A stretch of DNA of 64,000 bases, taken from NCBI GenBank assembly GCA_017303615.1, contig JAFLCK010000013.1, positions 62,001 to 126,000 of the forward strand, written 5' to 3'. The notes beneath the pieces were generated by a model. That model had not been told where the DNA came from. It ran no database searches and saw nothing but the letters and a program-made list of their open reading frames with translations. This document shows positions 1 through 7,407 of the stretch, piece after piece. The stretch is from Obscuribacter phosphatis_A. Its GTDB lineage: Bacteria > Cyanobacteriota > Vampirovibrionia > Obscuribacterales > Obscuribacteraceae. The stretch's first letter is position 1, and the number at the start of each line of letters is the position of its first letter. Both the position numbers and the translations under genes were made by a program.

Positions 1-78
1 TGCCATCGCCTCTGTGCCGAGCATGGTATTGTCGCAGTCAATGAAGAGCCACTGCCCTTGTCTAGCTTTCAAATTCAC
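1..78 (-). CDS. N-terminal fragment of a HAD-like hydrolase
   Basis: Only the first 26 codons are in the window; the gene continues off the left edge. The minus strand reads from a GTG start, and residues LFIDCDNTMLGTEAMA carry the DxDxT nucleophile motif (DCDNT) of haloacid-dehalogenase-type phosphatases, preceded by a hydrophobic strand as expected. The GTG overlaps the TGA stop of the upstream membrane protein gene (GTGA), so the two are probably translationally coupled. Substrate cannot be inferred. The fold call rests on one motif only. Confidence 0.55.
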   Translation of the reverse strand, partial: MNLKARQGQWLFIDCDNTMLGTEAMA

Positions 79-626
79 CTATCTTCTTCCTCTGGTGCTT
101 CGATGCCTTTTTCATGGGCTTTCTGCACAAGCATGTCATAAAAAGCTGGAAAACCTTGCATGACTGGGAAAATCCAGATCGTTTCTCGCGATTTTGACGA
201 TATTTTAAAGCCTTGGGCCCAGCCTATATAGTCGACGGCAGCTATGTCTTGCCACTTTATACTGCGCCTTCTGCCAAAGGCATCCGAGCCCTTTATTTCG
301 TCTTGATTGTAGTATGCGGCACCGCGACTCATTGCCAAGATAGTAAAGAAACTGAGGGCGACAAAAAAGCCGAATACACAAAGCACCCAGACCATGGTTT
401 CAGGTTTTGTTTTGCCTGGGTGCAAATAGGCAATTACTGAAATGCCTGAAAAGAAAGCCATGGTGACATACATAGCGGCATAATAGCCCTTACTATAGTC
501 GAGTTTGAAAAATCCATCTTTCGCCTTGGCAGCGCCCTCTTTAGGGGCGATAGCTTTCATTATCATCGGTGTCATCACCGAGACGACAAGCACTGTTCCG
601 GCGGCGCTCAAGAGGTCTGCTGGCAT
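75..626 (-). CDS. Membrane protein with three predicted TM segments and a cytosolic tail
   Basis: A 183-residue protein of unknown function. Hydrophobic segments lie at about residues 8-26, 50-67 and 78-100. They are followed by a soluble tail of about 80 residues with alternating strands (IKWQDIAAVDYIG, then FKISSKSRETIWIF), which resembles the bacterial PH-like domains attached to small membrane proteins; that is an impression, not a demonstrated homology. It starts inside the end of the SelW-like gene (19-bp overlap) and its stop overlaps the start of the HAD-like gene, giving a tight three-gene minus-strand operon. Confidence 0.6.
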   Translation of the reverse strand: MPADLLSAAGTVLVVSVMTPMIMKAIAPKEGAAKAKDGFFKLDYSKGYYAAMYVTMAFFSGISVIAYLHPGKTKPETMVWVLCVFGFFVALSFFTILAMSRGAAYYNQDEIKGSDAFGRRRSIKWQDIAAVDYIGWAQGFKISSKSRETIWIFPVMQGFPAFYDMLVQKAHEKGIEAPEEEDR

Positions 627-1009
627 TGGCCCGAATCTCCTTCTCGCTTTTGTCTGTCGGCCATATTGAGCAACTGCTCTCTAATTATTTCATCGGCTGA
701 TTTGCTGTTGACGGCGCTATATCGTGCTTTCAAAATATCAATTATTTCGCCGTCATGAGGAAAGCGTCCAAGCATCATCTTTGAGAAAATGCGTTCTTGA
801 CCGGCGTCTATTTCAAACAAGCCGCCAACCGTTTTGTGCAGTTCGACTCTAATGCCAAATTCGCGCCCAATTGCAAAAGCAAGGGCTTCAGCCCTCGGCT
901 CATAGCCGCAGCCGCCGCAATAAGTTATAGAAAGGGCGCTTAGTTTTGGTTTGGGACTGTTCACTTTGTATTGAGGTGACTGGCGTTGTTTGACGAACAC
1001 TAGAGCCAA
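608..1009 (-). CDS. SelW/Rdx-family thioredoxin-like protein (cysteine form)
   Basis: The 133-residue product has the SelT/SelW/SelH (Rdx) signature SITYCGGCGYEPRAEALA, with the redox CxxC at residues 31-34. It continues with the usual EFGIRVELHKTVGGLFEI strand-turn-strand and then a family-typical helix. Family members are small thioredoxin-fold proteins of uncertain redox role; the selenocysteine position is an ordinary Cys codon here. The family normally begins only a few residues before the first strand, so the true start may be downstream of the first possible codon, for example the GTG at residue 16. A tail of about 40 residues extends past the usual family end. Confidence 0.75.
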   Translation of the reverse strand: MALVFVKQRQSPQYKVNSPKPKLSALSITYCGGCGYEPRAEALAFAIGREFGIRVELHKTVGGLFEIDAGQERIFSKMMLGRFPHDGEIIDILKARYSAVNSKSADEIIREQLLNMADRQKREGDSGQCQQTS

Positions 1010-1271
1010 GACTATTCATCGTTTAGTCTTCTGTTTAATTGTACCCTTTTAGGTTTTCTTTCGGTCTGTGACAATTGTGAGGTACTAAAGACCGCATTAA
1101 GAAAATGCTGATTTAACTTACTGAAGTAGGAATTTTGGGCTCGATTGTCAGGGCTCGTCTTGAGAGTGACCAAAGGGCTCTGCTCTAGAGTAGCGATTAC
1201 CTGACTTTAGGTACGGGTATGACCATAGAACATCGGAATCTCTTTTCTTTGGCAAGTAAAGTAAATAGACT

Positions 1272-3347
1272 GTGAGCAATTTAAATCAAGAAAACCCCCG
1301 CTTCAGGGCTACTGGAGAGATGGCTGCCCTTTCTGCGGCAACTATACTTGAGGCGGCGGGGCCGAGCCCGGCAGAGGCATCTAGGTCGGAAGCCGAGAAG
1401 CTTTTTATCAAGCGCATGGCGGCTGCCGAAGAATTGGCTAAGACAAGCCCTGCACTTTATCAATTTAAGATTGTCTCGTGGGCTGTGCTCGGCTACTCGT
1501 TCATGATTGTTATGCCGATCATTTTATTCTCGTTGATTTTGGTCCTGATATTTTTGGCTGTTAAGTTTCATCTTGGTGTTTATGCCATTAAGCCCTTGGG
1601 GCTAGCTGTTATTGCTATGTTGGCTGCCATTGGTTGTTATTTCAAAGCATTGTTTGTGCCGTTTCCAGAGACTGAAGGCATAGAAATCAAGGCTGCAGAT
1701 TATCCTGATTTGTTTAGGCAGGTGCGCGAACTAGCCAGTCAGGTAGGGGTGAAAATAGACAGAATCTATTTGGATTACCAGATTAATGCCGCCGTGGTTG
1801 AGCGTCCGCGCTATGGACTTTTGGGCTTTTACGAGAATCACCTCATACTTGGTTTGCCTTTGATGATGATTCTCACCCCTGATGAGTTTAGATCTGTTAT
1901 TGCCCACGAATTTGGACATTTGGCAGGCGAGCATAGTCGAAAGACTGGCTGGATATATAAGATGATCGGTCGCTGGCACACGATTTTGCAGGCGCTTAGT
2001 GCAAGCGATTCACTATTGCTTTCAGTCAATCTCAGATTTTTTAGTTGGTTTTATCCTTATTTTCAGGCTCTAGCTAGTATCGTCACCAGGCAGCATGAAA
2101 GAGAAGCCGATAGATTGGCAGTTAGCATCGCTGGTGCTGAGAGTCATGCCAGGTCCTTCTTGCAGATCATAGTGAGAAGTGACCGTCTCTCCAACTACGA
2201 TACCAGAGAGCTGCTGCGGCAATATCCTTATGATGGTCCGGTGCCCAGTGACTTTTATCGGCGTCTGCAAGAGCACATGAGGGCGCCTATTCGCGACAAG
2301 ATTGCCGCTATCGATGCTGTAGAAGCTGATTTGTTGTCTACACCTTCACCCTATGATAGTCACCCTCCCCATGCCGAGCGCATAGCTTGCTGTCAGAAAG
2401 TGAGCACGCTCGATAATCTTTTGCCGAGGCTGAAAGCTGAGAAATTGATCGATAGATTTGACTTGATGTCCCCTGTTAATGAAACGGCTATAGAAAGCTT
2501 TTTTGGAGCACAGTACGAGAAGCTGATGGAATTCTGCTGTCAGGATTTTGTCAAGCTGAACGAAGAGAACTGGAAAGAGCGCTCTAAAAATTTCAAGCAA
2601 ATGGAAGAGCGTAATGCTGAACTCGAGAAGAAGCGCAGCGAGGGACAGACCCTTACTGCTGAAGAAGAATTAGAGATGGTTGTGAACGTGCATTTGCTGA
2701 AAGGCGTATTTGAAGCGGCGCCGCTCTATGAAGATTTGCATGATCGTTATCCTGATAATCTTGAAGTCTCATACCAGTTGGCTACGCACAACTATTTTGA
2801 AATGCACGACAAAGACCGTGGTCTTAAACTCTTTGAAGTGGTGGCAAGAGGCGGCAAACAATTTCGCTCTGAGGCTTGTGTCCTCTTGATGAGTCATTTC
2901 AACAAAGCCAATGACCATGCCAAATATCAAGAGTTTGAAAAGCTCTACAACAAGTATGCCGAAGAAGATTATTTCTATCAGGCTGAGCGCAATCAGGTCA
3001 GCGGTGCCGATAAGTTCAAGGCTCATTCGGCAAGTAGTGAGGAAGTAGAAAAAATCAGAGCAGTGGTGGCTTTGCAGCCGTCTGTCAAAGCTGCCTATTT
3101 AATAGAAAAAGAACTGAAGATTAGTCCGGAAGATCGTCTCTTTGTGCTGGTGGTGCGCCTCAAGGTCGACCCCGAAGGTTTTGGCGGCGATTCCAACCTT
3201 ACTGTTGCGCAAGCAACATTCAATAGCCTTTGCACTGCAGTTCCTTTTCCTGCCGGAGGCTATATCTACATCATTTCTTCCGGCAGTGATGCCCTTTTGA
3301 AAGTGGTCAAGTCTATCGATAACGCTCTCATTCTGGGGCGAAGCTGA
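1272..3347 (+). CDS. M48-family membrane zinc protease with a long helical C-terminal region
   Basis: A 691-residue protein. Two hydrophobic segments (about residues 65-92 and 103-123) precede a peptidase M48 domain. The zinc motif HEFGH is at residues 212-216, and the third-ligand region HEREADRLA starts at residue 275. After about residue 330 the protein is charged and helical, with TPR-like pairs (LLKGVFEAAPLYEDLHDRYP), and it ends in a separate strand-rich domain of about 90 residues. M48 enzymes of this kind (HtpX/Ste24 relatives) degrade membrane or periplasmic proteins. The start is GTG with a weak ribosome site. It is followed after 39 bp by queF, but a shared function is not implied. 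Confidence 0.85.
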   Translation: MSNLNQENPRFRATGEMAALSAATILEAAGPSPAEASRSEAEKLFIKRMAAAEELAKTSPALYQFKIVSWAVLGYSFMIVMPIILFSLILVLIFLAVKFHLGVYAIKPLGLAVIAMLAAIGCYFKALFVPFPETEGIEIKAADYPDLFRQVRELASQVGVKIDRIYLDYQINAAVVERPRYGLLGFYENHLILGLPLMMILTPDEFRSVIAHEFGHLAGEHSRKTGWIYKMIGRWHTILQALSASDSLLLSVNLRFFSWFYPYFQALASIVTRQHEREADRLAVSIAGAESHARSFLQIIVRSDRLSNYDTRELLRQYPYDGPVPSDFYRRLQEHMRAPIRDKIAAIDAVEADLLSTPSPYDSHPPHAERIACCQKVSTLDNLLPRLKAEKLIDRFDLMSPVNETAIESFFGAQYEKLMEFCCQDFVKLNEENWKERSKNFKQMEERNAELEKKRSEGQTLTAEEELEMVVNVHLLKGVFEAAPLYEDLHDRYPDNLEVSYQLATHNYFEMHDKDRGLKLFEVVARGGKQFRSEACVLLMSHFNKANDHAKYQEFEKLYNKYAEEDYFYQAERNQVSGADKFKAHSASSEEVEKIRAVVALQPSVKAAYLIEKELKISPEDRLFVLVVRLKVDPEGFGGDSNLTVAQATFNSLCTAVPFPAGGYIYIISSGSDALLKVVKSIDNALILGRS

Positions 3348-3386
3348 TAAACTTAGTTCTGAATTGCGCTCTGTGGGAGACCTTTT

Positions 3387-3947
3387 ATGGCGAAGAAAGC
3401 AAATAGCAAAAAAGTTCAAGCAACTGTAGCCGCCAGTGCTCAGCCTGCTCATGATCCCGAAGTGCACGAAGCGAAAGAGAAGAACAACAAAGAAAAGAAC
3501 GGGCACAAACAGAAGAAGCAATTCAAAGAGCTAGGCAAAGAAACCGCCGCCGTTAAGCAGAATTATGACAATCCAGATCCTGAGATTTTGGAAGTCTTTG
3601 ATAATCCGTTTAATGATAAGAAAGCTAATCGCAATAACGTCTGCGGCACTATTCATATCGAAGCACCTGAGTTTACGACTGTTTGTCCCATTACCGGTCA
3701 ACCCGACTTTGCCAACATCGTTATCGACTATTGCCCCGACAAGCTATGTGTGGAAAGTAAGTCACTCAAGCTCTATCTCGGTGCTTTTAGGCAACTACCA
3801 GAATTTCACGAAGCCTGTGTCAACCGTATCGCCAACGACTTGATTGACAAGCTTAAGCCTCTTTCACTTACTGTAGAGGGACGCTTTACGCCCCGGGGTG
3901 GAATTCCATTTTGGCCCAAAGCCTTTTATGAAAAGTCGCGCAAATAG
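3387..3947 (+). CDS. queF: PreQ0 reductase QueF (type I) with a lysine-rich N-terminal extension
   Basis: NADPH-dependent 7-cyano-7-deazaguanine reductase, which converts preQ0 to preQ1 for queuosine tRNA modification. The thioimide-forming Cys is C100 in TTVCPITGQPDF with D107 just after, and the QueF motif ESKSLKLY starts at E123. Residues 1-60 are an extension rich in Lys, Ala and Gln with no counterpart in typical type I enzymes (about 130-165 residues); it is probably disordered. A GGGAG ribosome site precedes the ATG. The gene heads a cluster followed by queC, queD and queE. Confidence 0.93.
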   Translation: MAKKANSKKVQATVAASAQPAHDPEVHEAKEKNNKEKNGHKQKKQFKELGKETAAVKQNYDNPDPEILEVFDNPFNDKKANRNNVCGTIHIEAPEFTTVCPITGQPDFANIVIDYCPDKLCVESKSLKLYLGAFRQLPEFHEACVNRIANDLIDKLKPLSLTVEGRFTPRGGIPFWPKAFYEKSRK

Positions 3948-4092
3948 ATAATCTTTCCAGCCAGAAGTTGGGTGTTTAAGGTGGCTGTCAGGAGGTTGGG
4001 CGCTTCTCTGGCGTCTACGGCTTTGTTTCGCGCCCCTTCAATTCGTCTTTACTAATGCCCACTTTACGAATGCCCTCTTGGGCTTGACATTT

Positions 4093-4101
4093 TGCTAAAA
4101 T
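4093..4101 (+). promoter_or_regulatory. Extended -10 promoter candidate upstream of queC
   Basis: The sequence TGCTAAAAT is an extended -10 element (TG, one base, TAAAAT). It lies about 50 bp before the chosen queC start, in the roughly 200-bp gap after queF. The same 9-mer precedes the SAF-domain gene at 6065. A TTGACA at 4084-4089 is too close to act as its -35, so recognition through the extended -10 alone is inferred. No preQ1 riboswitch was recognised in this gap. Confidence 0.35.
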
Positions 4102-4151
4102 GATTGCTTCGTATATATCGTGCCAAACGTATTTATGTCTATGAGGGACGC

Positions 4152-4856
4152 ATGGCTTCGGCTTTGGTTGTATTTTCGGGCGGTCAAGACAGCACAACCT
4201 GTCTTTATTGGGCTAAGTCTCAATATGAGCGGGTGCATGCCGTTACCTTTTGCTATAACCAGAGACATGCAATCGAGATAGATAGCGCCCGCAAAATAGC
4301 GGCAATGGCCGGGGTGAGTCATGAAGTCATTGATCTTGGCGCCATCTTTAAGGGGCTAAGCCCCCTTACCGAGCACAGTTTGCCGGTGGATCACTTCGCC
4401 GTTGAAGATTATAAAGAGCCTGCGCTGCCATCTGGTGTAGCCACTACTTTTGTCCCGGGGCGCAATATTCTTTTCTTTACCATCGCCGCCAATCGCGCCT
4501 ATGTGCACAATGTCGATAGTATCGTGGTTGGTGTGGCGCAGCAAGATTATGGTGGCTATCCTGATTGTCGCCAAGACTTTATCAACAAGCTGGAAGCCGC
4601 ACTGGTAAGCGGTCTAGATCGCAGGCTGGAAATCGTTACGCCTTTGATGAATATGACCAAAAAAGAAACAGTGGAGCTTGCTCAAAGCTTGCCTGGCTGT
4701 CTTGATGCCTTGGCTTATTCCACCACTTGTTATGAGGGGCACTTTCCGCCTTGTGGAAAGTGTCATTCTTGTGTTTTGCGTGCCAAGGGTTTTGCCGAAG
4801 CCGGTGTAAATGATCCTCTTTTGGAAAGAGCTGCAGTTGCGATAAGTAAGGTGTAA
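4152..4856 (+). CDS. queC: 7-cyano-7-deazaguanine synthase QueC
   Basis: ATP-dependent enzyme that converts 7-carboxy-7-deazaguanine to preQ0 with ammonia. The N-terminus is the PP-loop of the N-type ATP pyrophosphatases (VVFSGGQDSTTC). The C-terminal zinc site is visible as CYEGHFPPCGKCHSC. The start chosen is the ATG at 4152, which has GAGG 5 bp upstream and gives the standard N-terminus MASALVVFSGG (234 residues). An upstream ATG at 4104 would add 16 atypical residues. The stop is 4 bp before queD, so the genes are co-transcribed. Confidence 0.95.
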   Translation: MASALVVFSGGQDSTTCLYWAKSQYERVHAVTFCYNQRHAIEIDSARKIAAMAGVSHEVIDLGAIFKGLSPLTEHSLPVDHFAVEDYKEPALPSGVATTFVPGRNILFFTIAANRAYVHNVDSIVVGVAQQDYGGYPDCRQDFINKLEAALVSGLDRRLEIVTPLMNMTKKETVELAQSLPGCLDALAYSTTCYEGHFPPCGKCHSCVLRAKGFAEAGVNDPLLERAAVAISKV

Positions 4857-4860
4857 GAAT

Positions 4861-5361
4861 ATGGAACTGATTAGTCGTATGCAGTTTAATGAGAGCGAAG
4901 AGCGCCTGGCTCTCTCTACCGTTACAGCTTCGCGGCGACTGCAGTTTTGCGCCGGTCATAGAGTTTATGGTCACGAAAGTAAGTGTGCCAATCTGCATGG
5001 TCATAATTATGTCGTCTTTTTGTATGCGCGCTCAGAGAACGAACTGAACGGAGATGGACTTGATAGCCTGGGGCGCGTGGTAGATTTCGGGCAGCTTAAG
5101 TCGCTTTTTGCCCCTTGGATAGAAGACAATTGGGACCATGGCTTTATTGTTTCAAGAAATGATCTGGAAGCACAGCAAGCACTGAATATGATACCGGGGC
5201 AAAAATTGTTTGTCATGGACAGCAACCCCACGGCAGAAAATATGGCTCGCTATATTTTGCTGGAACTGGCACCGCGTCTGCTTAAGGGCAGTGGTGTTCG
5301 TCTTACCAAAGTGGTGCTTTGGGAAACCGAGAACTGCTTTGCCGAAGTGGAGTTGGTCTAG
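4861..5361 (+). CDS. queD: 6-carboxy-5,6,7,8-tetrahydropterin synthase QueD
   Basis: Second step of 7-deazaguanine synthesis, acting on 7,8-dihydroneopterin triphosphate. The three zinc histidines are visible as H33 (FCAGHRVYGH), H46 and H48 (NLHGHNY), with the catalytic Cys at C42 in ESKCANLHG. DNWDHGFIV and the terminal VVLWETENCFAEVEL also fit the PTPS/QueD family. The length, 166 residues, is slightly above the usual because of an N-terminal extension of about 20 residues. It sits between queC and queE with gaps under 10 bp. Confidence 0.94.
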   Translation: MELISRMQFNESEERLALSTVTASRRLQFCAGHRVYGHESKCANLHGHNYVVFLYARSENELNGDGLDSLGRVVDFGQLKSLFAPWIEDNWDHGFIVSRNDLEAQQALNMIPGQKLFVMDSNPTAENMARYILLELAPRLLKGSGVRLTKVVLWETENCFAEVELV

Positions 5362-5366
5362 GTCGT

Positions 5367-6056
5367 ATGTTTGGAACCAATCCGGTCAGGGGGCAAGAAG
5401 CCGGAGACGGAAACAGTCTTTGGGTGCAGGAGATTTTTTACACTCTGCAAGGCGAGGGACCTTTCACCGGTGAACCCTCGGTCTTTATTAGGCTGGGCGG
5501 CTGCAATCTTGCTTGTTATTTTTGCGACACCGACTTTGAATCGTCCACATGGCGCCCTACTCTTGCTGAGATATTCGATAAAGTGGCGGCTTTACAAGCT
5601 AAAGCTAAGCTGGTTGTTATCACCGGCGGCGAGCCCTTTCGTCAAAACATAGCGCCCTTGGTCGGCGGTCTTTTAGAGCGCGACTTTACTGTGCAGCTTG
5701 AGACCAATGGCACACTCTATCAAGACTTGCCGTGGTGTTCTGACTTGTTTGTGGTTTGCAGCCCCAAAACACCACTTTTAAATGAAAAGCTGGCGCTGCA
5801 TATTGATGCCTATAAGTATCTAATAAAAGAGGGTGAGACTGATGAAAGAGATGGTCTGCCTTCTTTTTCGACCCGTCAGAGCGGCGCCCCCGGCGCCATT
5901 GCCAGACCCTTACCCGGCAAAAGCGTCTTTGTCATGCCTCTAGACGAGCAAGACGAAGAACGTAATGTTCTCAATATCAAGGCGAGCATGAATGCCGCTC
6001 TTAAGTTTGGATATCGGCTAACATTGCAAACTCACAAATATTTGGGGCTGCGCTGA
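5367..6056 (+). CDS. queE: 7-carboxy-7-deazaguanine synthase QueE (radical SAM)
   Basis: Radical SAM enzyme that rearranges carboxytetrahydropterin to 7-carboxy-7-deazaguanine. The cluster motif is C46-x3-C50-x2-C53 (GGCNLACYFCDTD), preceded by FYTLQGEGPFTGEPSVFIRL and followed by the SAM-binding ITGGEP. The ATG at 5367 is 5 bp after the queD stop; a TTG further upstream lies inside queD and would add non-family residues. With queF, queC and queD it makes preQ1 from dihydroneopterin triphosphate; FolE and the Tgt/QueA steps are outside the window. The insert around DERDGLPSFSTRQSGAPGAI is unusual. Confidence 0.93.
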   Translation: MFGTNPVRGQEAGDGNSLWVQEIFYTLQGEGPFTGEPSVFIRLGGCNLACYFCDTDFESSTWRPTLAEIFDKVAALQAKAKLVVITGGEPFRQNIAPLVGGLLERDFTVQLETNGTLYQDLPWCSDLFVVCSPKTPLLNEKLALHIDAYKYLIKEGETDERDGLPSFSTRQSGAPGAIARPLPGKSVFVMPLDEQDEERNVLNIKASMNAALKFGYRLTLQTHKYLGLR

Positions 6057-6064
6057 ATGCTGTT

Positions 6065-6073
6065 TGCTAAAAT
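6065..6073 (+). promoter_or_regulatory. Extended -10 promoter candidate before the SAF-domain pair
   Basis: The motif TGCTAAAAT occurs again here, 63 bp before the chosen start of the first SAF-domain gene and directly after queE. It is identical to the element before queC, which makes a shared sigma-70-type extended -10 promoter plausible. No convincing -35 box was seen. Confidence 0.35.
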
Positions 6074-6135
6074 TAGGCAAGTCGATAAAGACGGCTTTCT
6101 TATCGTCGAGAGCAGTACCGTCCAGAGCAGTACTA

Positions 6136-6534
6136 ATGAACACTACTGAGAACGCCAAAGAGGCGCAAAAGAGATCGAAGAAGTCAGGACTCTCCTTGCT
6201 TGTTGTCCTGGGTAGCTTGCTTATTTTCATTGCTACTATTTCGATTGCATATTATGTTGGTTGGTCAAGCACTTGGGACAACTACCGCAAGCAGCCGCTC
6301 ATAGGCGAAGCGCCGATTCAAATTCAGCTGGTTAAGGTCGTGAAGAATATTCCGGCCGGCGGCAAAATAGACTCTGACAATGTTGAAGAAGTGAGAGTGG
6401 TGATGCCCAAGGTCTATGGTGATTCTTTCGGATTTGCCGCCGACTGTATGGGCGGGCGCCTCAAGTGGAGTTTACGAAGAGGCGAGTATGTCTCAAGACA
6501 TGACCTTCTGCCTGAAATGGGAGGAGATGAGTGA
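6136..6534 (+). CDS. Membrane-anchored SAF-domain protein (first of a pair)
   Basis: A 132-residue protein if the ATG at 6136 is used. One TM helix at about residues 20-42 (LSLLVVLGSLLIFIATISIAYY) is followed by an extracytoplasmic domain. VKNIPAGGKIDSDNVEEVRV and the later RRGEYVSRHDLLPE match the two halves of a SAF (antifreeze-like/FlgA/CpaB) domain: the xIPAGxxIxxxxL start and the GxxVxxxDL end. SAF domains in CpaB and FlgA act in pilus or flagellar assembly. No such genes are nearby, so the role here is open. An upstream in-frame ATG at 6064 would add 24 residues. The stop overlaps the next start (GTGA). Confidence 0.65.
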   Translation: MNTTENAKEAQKRSKKSGLSLLVVLGSLLIFIATISIAYYVGWSSTWDNYRKQPLIGEAPIQIQLVKVVKNIPAGGKIDSDNVEEVRVVMPKVYGDSFGFAADCMGGRLKWSLRRGEYVSRHDLLPEMGGDE

Positions 6535-6935
6535 ACGACCAATCCGTGCAAAATAATGAGCAGGGCGCTGCCGTTGTAAAGGCTAAGACCTATAAGCCCT
6601 TTGCTTTGTACATGTTGCTTTTGCCCTTTATGGCCAGCTCGGGCTTTCTTGCTGGTAAAGAAATCGCCCAAGGCGAATACAATTCGCAGAAGATGGAAAA
6701 AATTAGCAAGCAGGTGCGGGTCGTTAAGCTAAAAGTTGATGTGCCACCGGCGGTAGTGCTAACCGAGGCGGTAGTCATGCCGGCGCAAAAGGCTGATGTA
6801 GTTTTTGAAGAAGTAGATATATTTGCCAATCGTGCCATCGGTGATGAAGTAACTAGCCTTAAGTCTATTGTCGGTAAAAAGACCAAGTATGGCTTGAATA
6901 AAGGACAAGTACTCGTGCAAAGAGATCTTGAGTAA
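6531..6935 (+). CDS. Membrane-anchored SAF-domain protein (second of a pair)
   Basis: A 134-residue protein starting at a GTG that overlaps the previous stop, with a strong GGGAGGAG ribosome site 4-5 bp upstream. A TM helix at about residues 22-40 (FALYMLLLPFMASSGFLAG) precedes a domain whose parts VVFEEVDIFANRAIG and YGLNKGQVLVQRDLE again resemble a SAF domain. The two adjacent proteins share topology and domain but little sequence, which suggests an old duplication and perhaps a heterodimer. Function unknown. Confidence 0.6.
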   Translation: MNDQSVQNNEQGAAVVKAKTYKPFALYMLLLPFMASSGFLAGKEIAQGEYNSQKMEKISKQVRVVKLKVDVPPAVVLTEAVVMPAQKADVVFEEVDIFANRAIGDEVTSLKSIVGKKTKYGLNKGQVLVQRDLE

Positions 6936-6944
6936 GGGCATATA

Positions 6945-7328
6945 TTGTGGTTTAGGCTCTATTTCTATGTCAGTCTCACTGCTTATGCGGTGCAGTCTAT
7001 TTATTGGATACTACGCCTTCTCTTTGGTTTGAACAGTTTCTTTTGGTTTGGCTTTATGCCTTATGTCTGGCTTGGGCTTTTGCTCTGGTCGGCACTGGCT
7101 TTGCTTGCCTTTTTGTTGAGCGGGCGGTTAAGGCGGGCGATGGCGCCTCTGGTTTTTATTTTGGGCACAGGCTTGGCTTTTGGCATAGAACAGTTGGGCG
7201 TATTGGCTGTCTTTTCCGATACTCTGCCGACATACAATTTTGGTCTGCTTACCCCCTATCTAGAGCTGGCTGTGCTTTTCGGTTCGGCTTTCGCTTTATT
7301 TTTATTTGCCAAAGAGCCGGTTACTTAG
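6945..7328 (+). CDS. Small polytopic membrane protein
   Basis: A 127-residue protein that is almost entirely hydrophobic, with about four TM segments (residues 8-28, 35-58, 67-87 and 100-121). The start is TTG with AAGGG 6 bp upstream, 10 bp after the SAF-domain gene, so it is probably the last gene of that operon. No family is recognised. It may be a membrane partner of the two SAF-domain proteins; that is inference from position only. Confidence 0.55.
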   Translation: MWFRLYFYVSLTAYAVQSIYWILRLLFGLNSFFWFGFMPYVWLGLLLWSALALLAFLLSGRLRRAMAPLVFILGTGLAFGIEQLGVLAVFSDTLPTYNFGLLTPYLELAVLFGSAFALFLFAKEPVT

Positions 7329-7407
7329 GGGCGCGGCGTTTACATTTCTTTTACGGGGGGCGGGCTAATCTAAGCCCATACCCCCACCAAAATAACGCGA
7401 GTTTTCT

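Noticed and set aside
608..1009. Selenoprotein reading of the SelW-like gene
   Set aside because: The redox motif is encoded by ordinary Cys codons and no in-frame TGA is needed.
3948..4151. Possible preQ1 riboswitch upstream of queC
   Set aside because: No preQ1 aptamer pattern (short hairpin with A-rich tail and ribosome-site pseudoknot) could be recognised.
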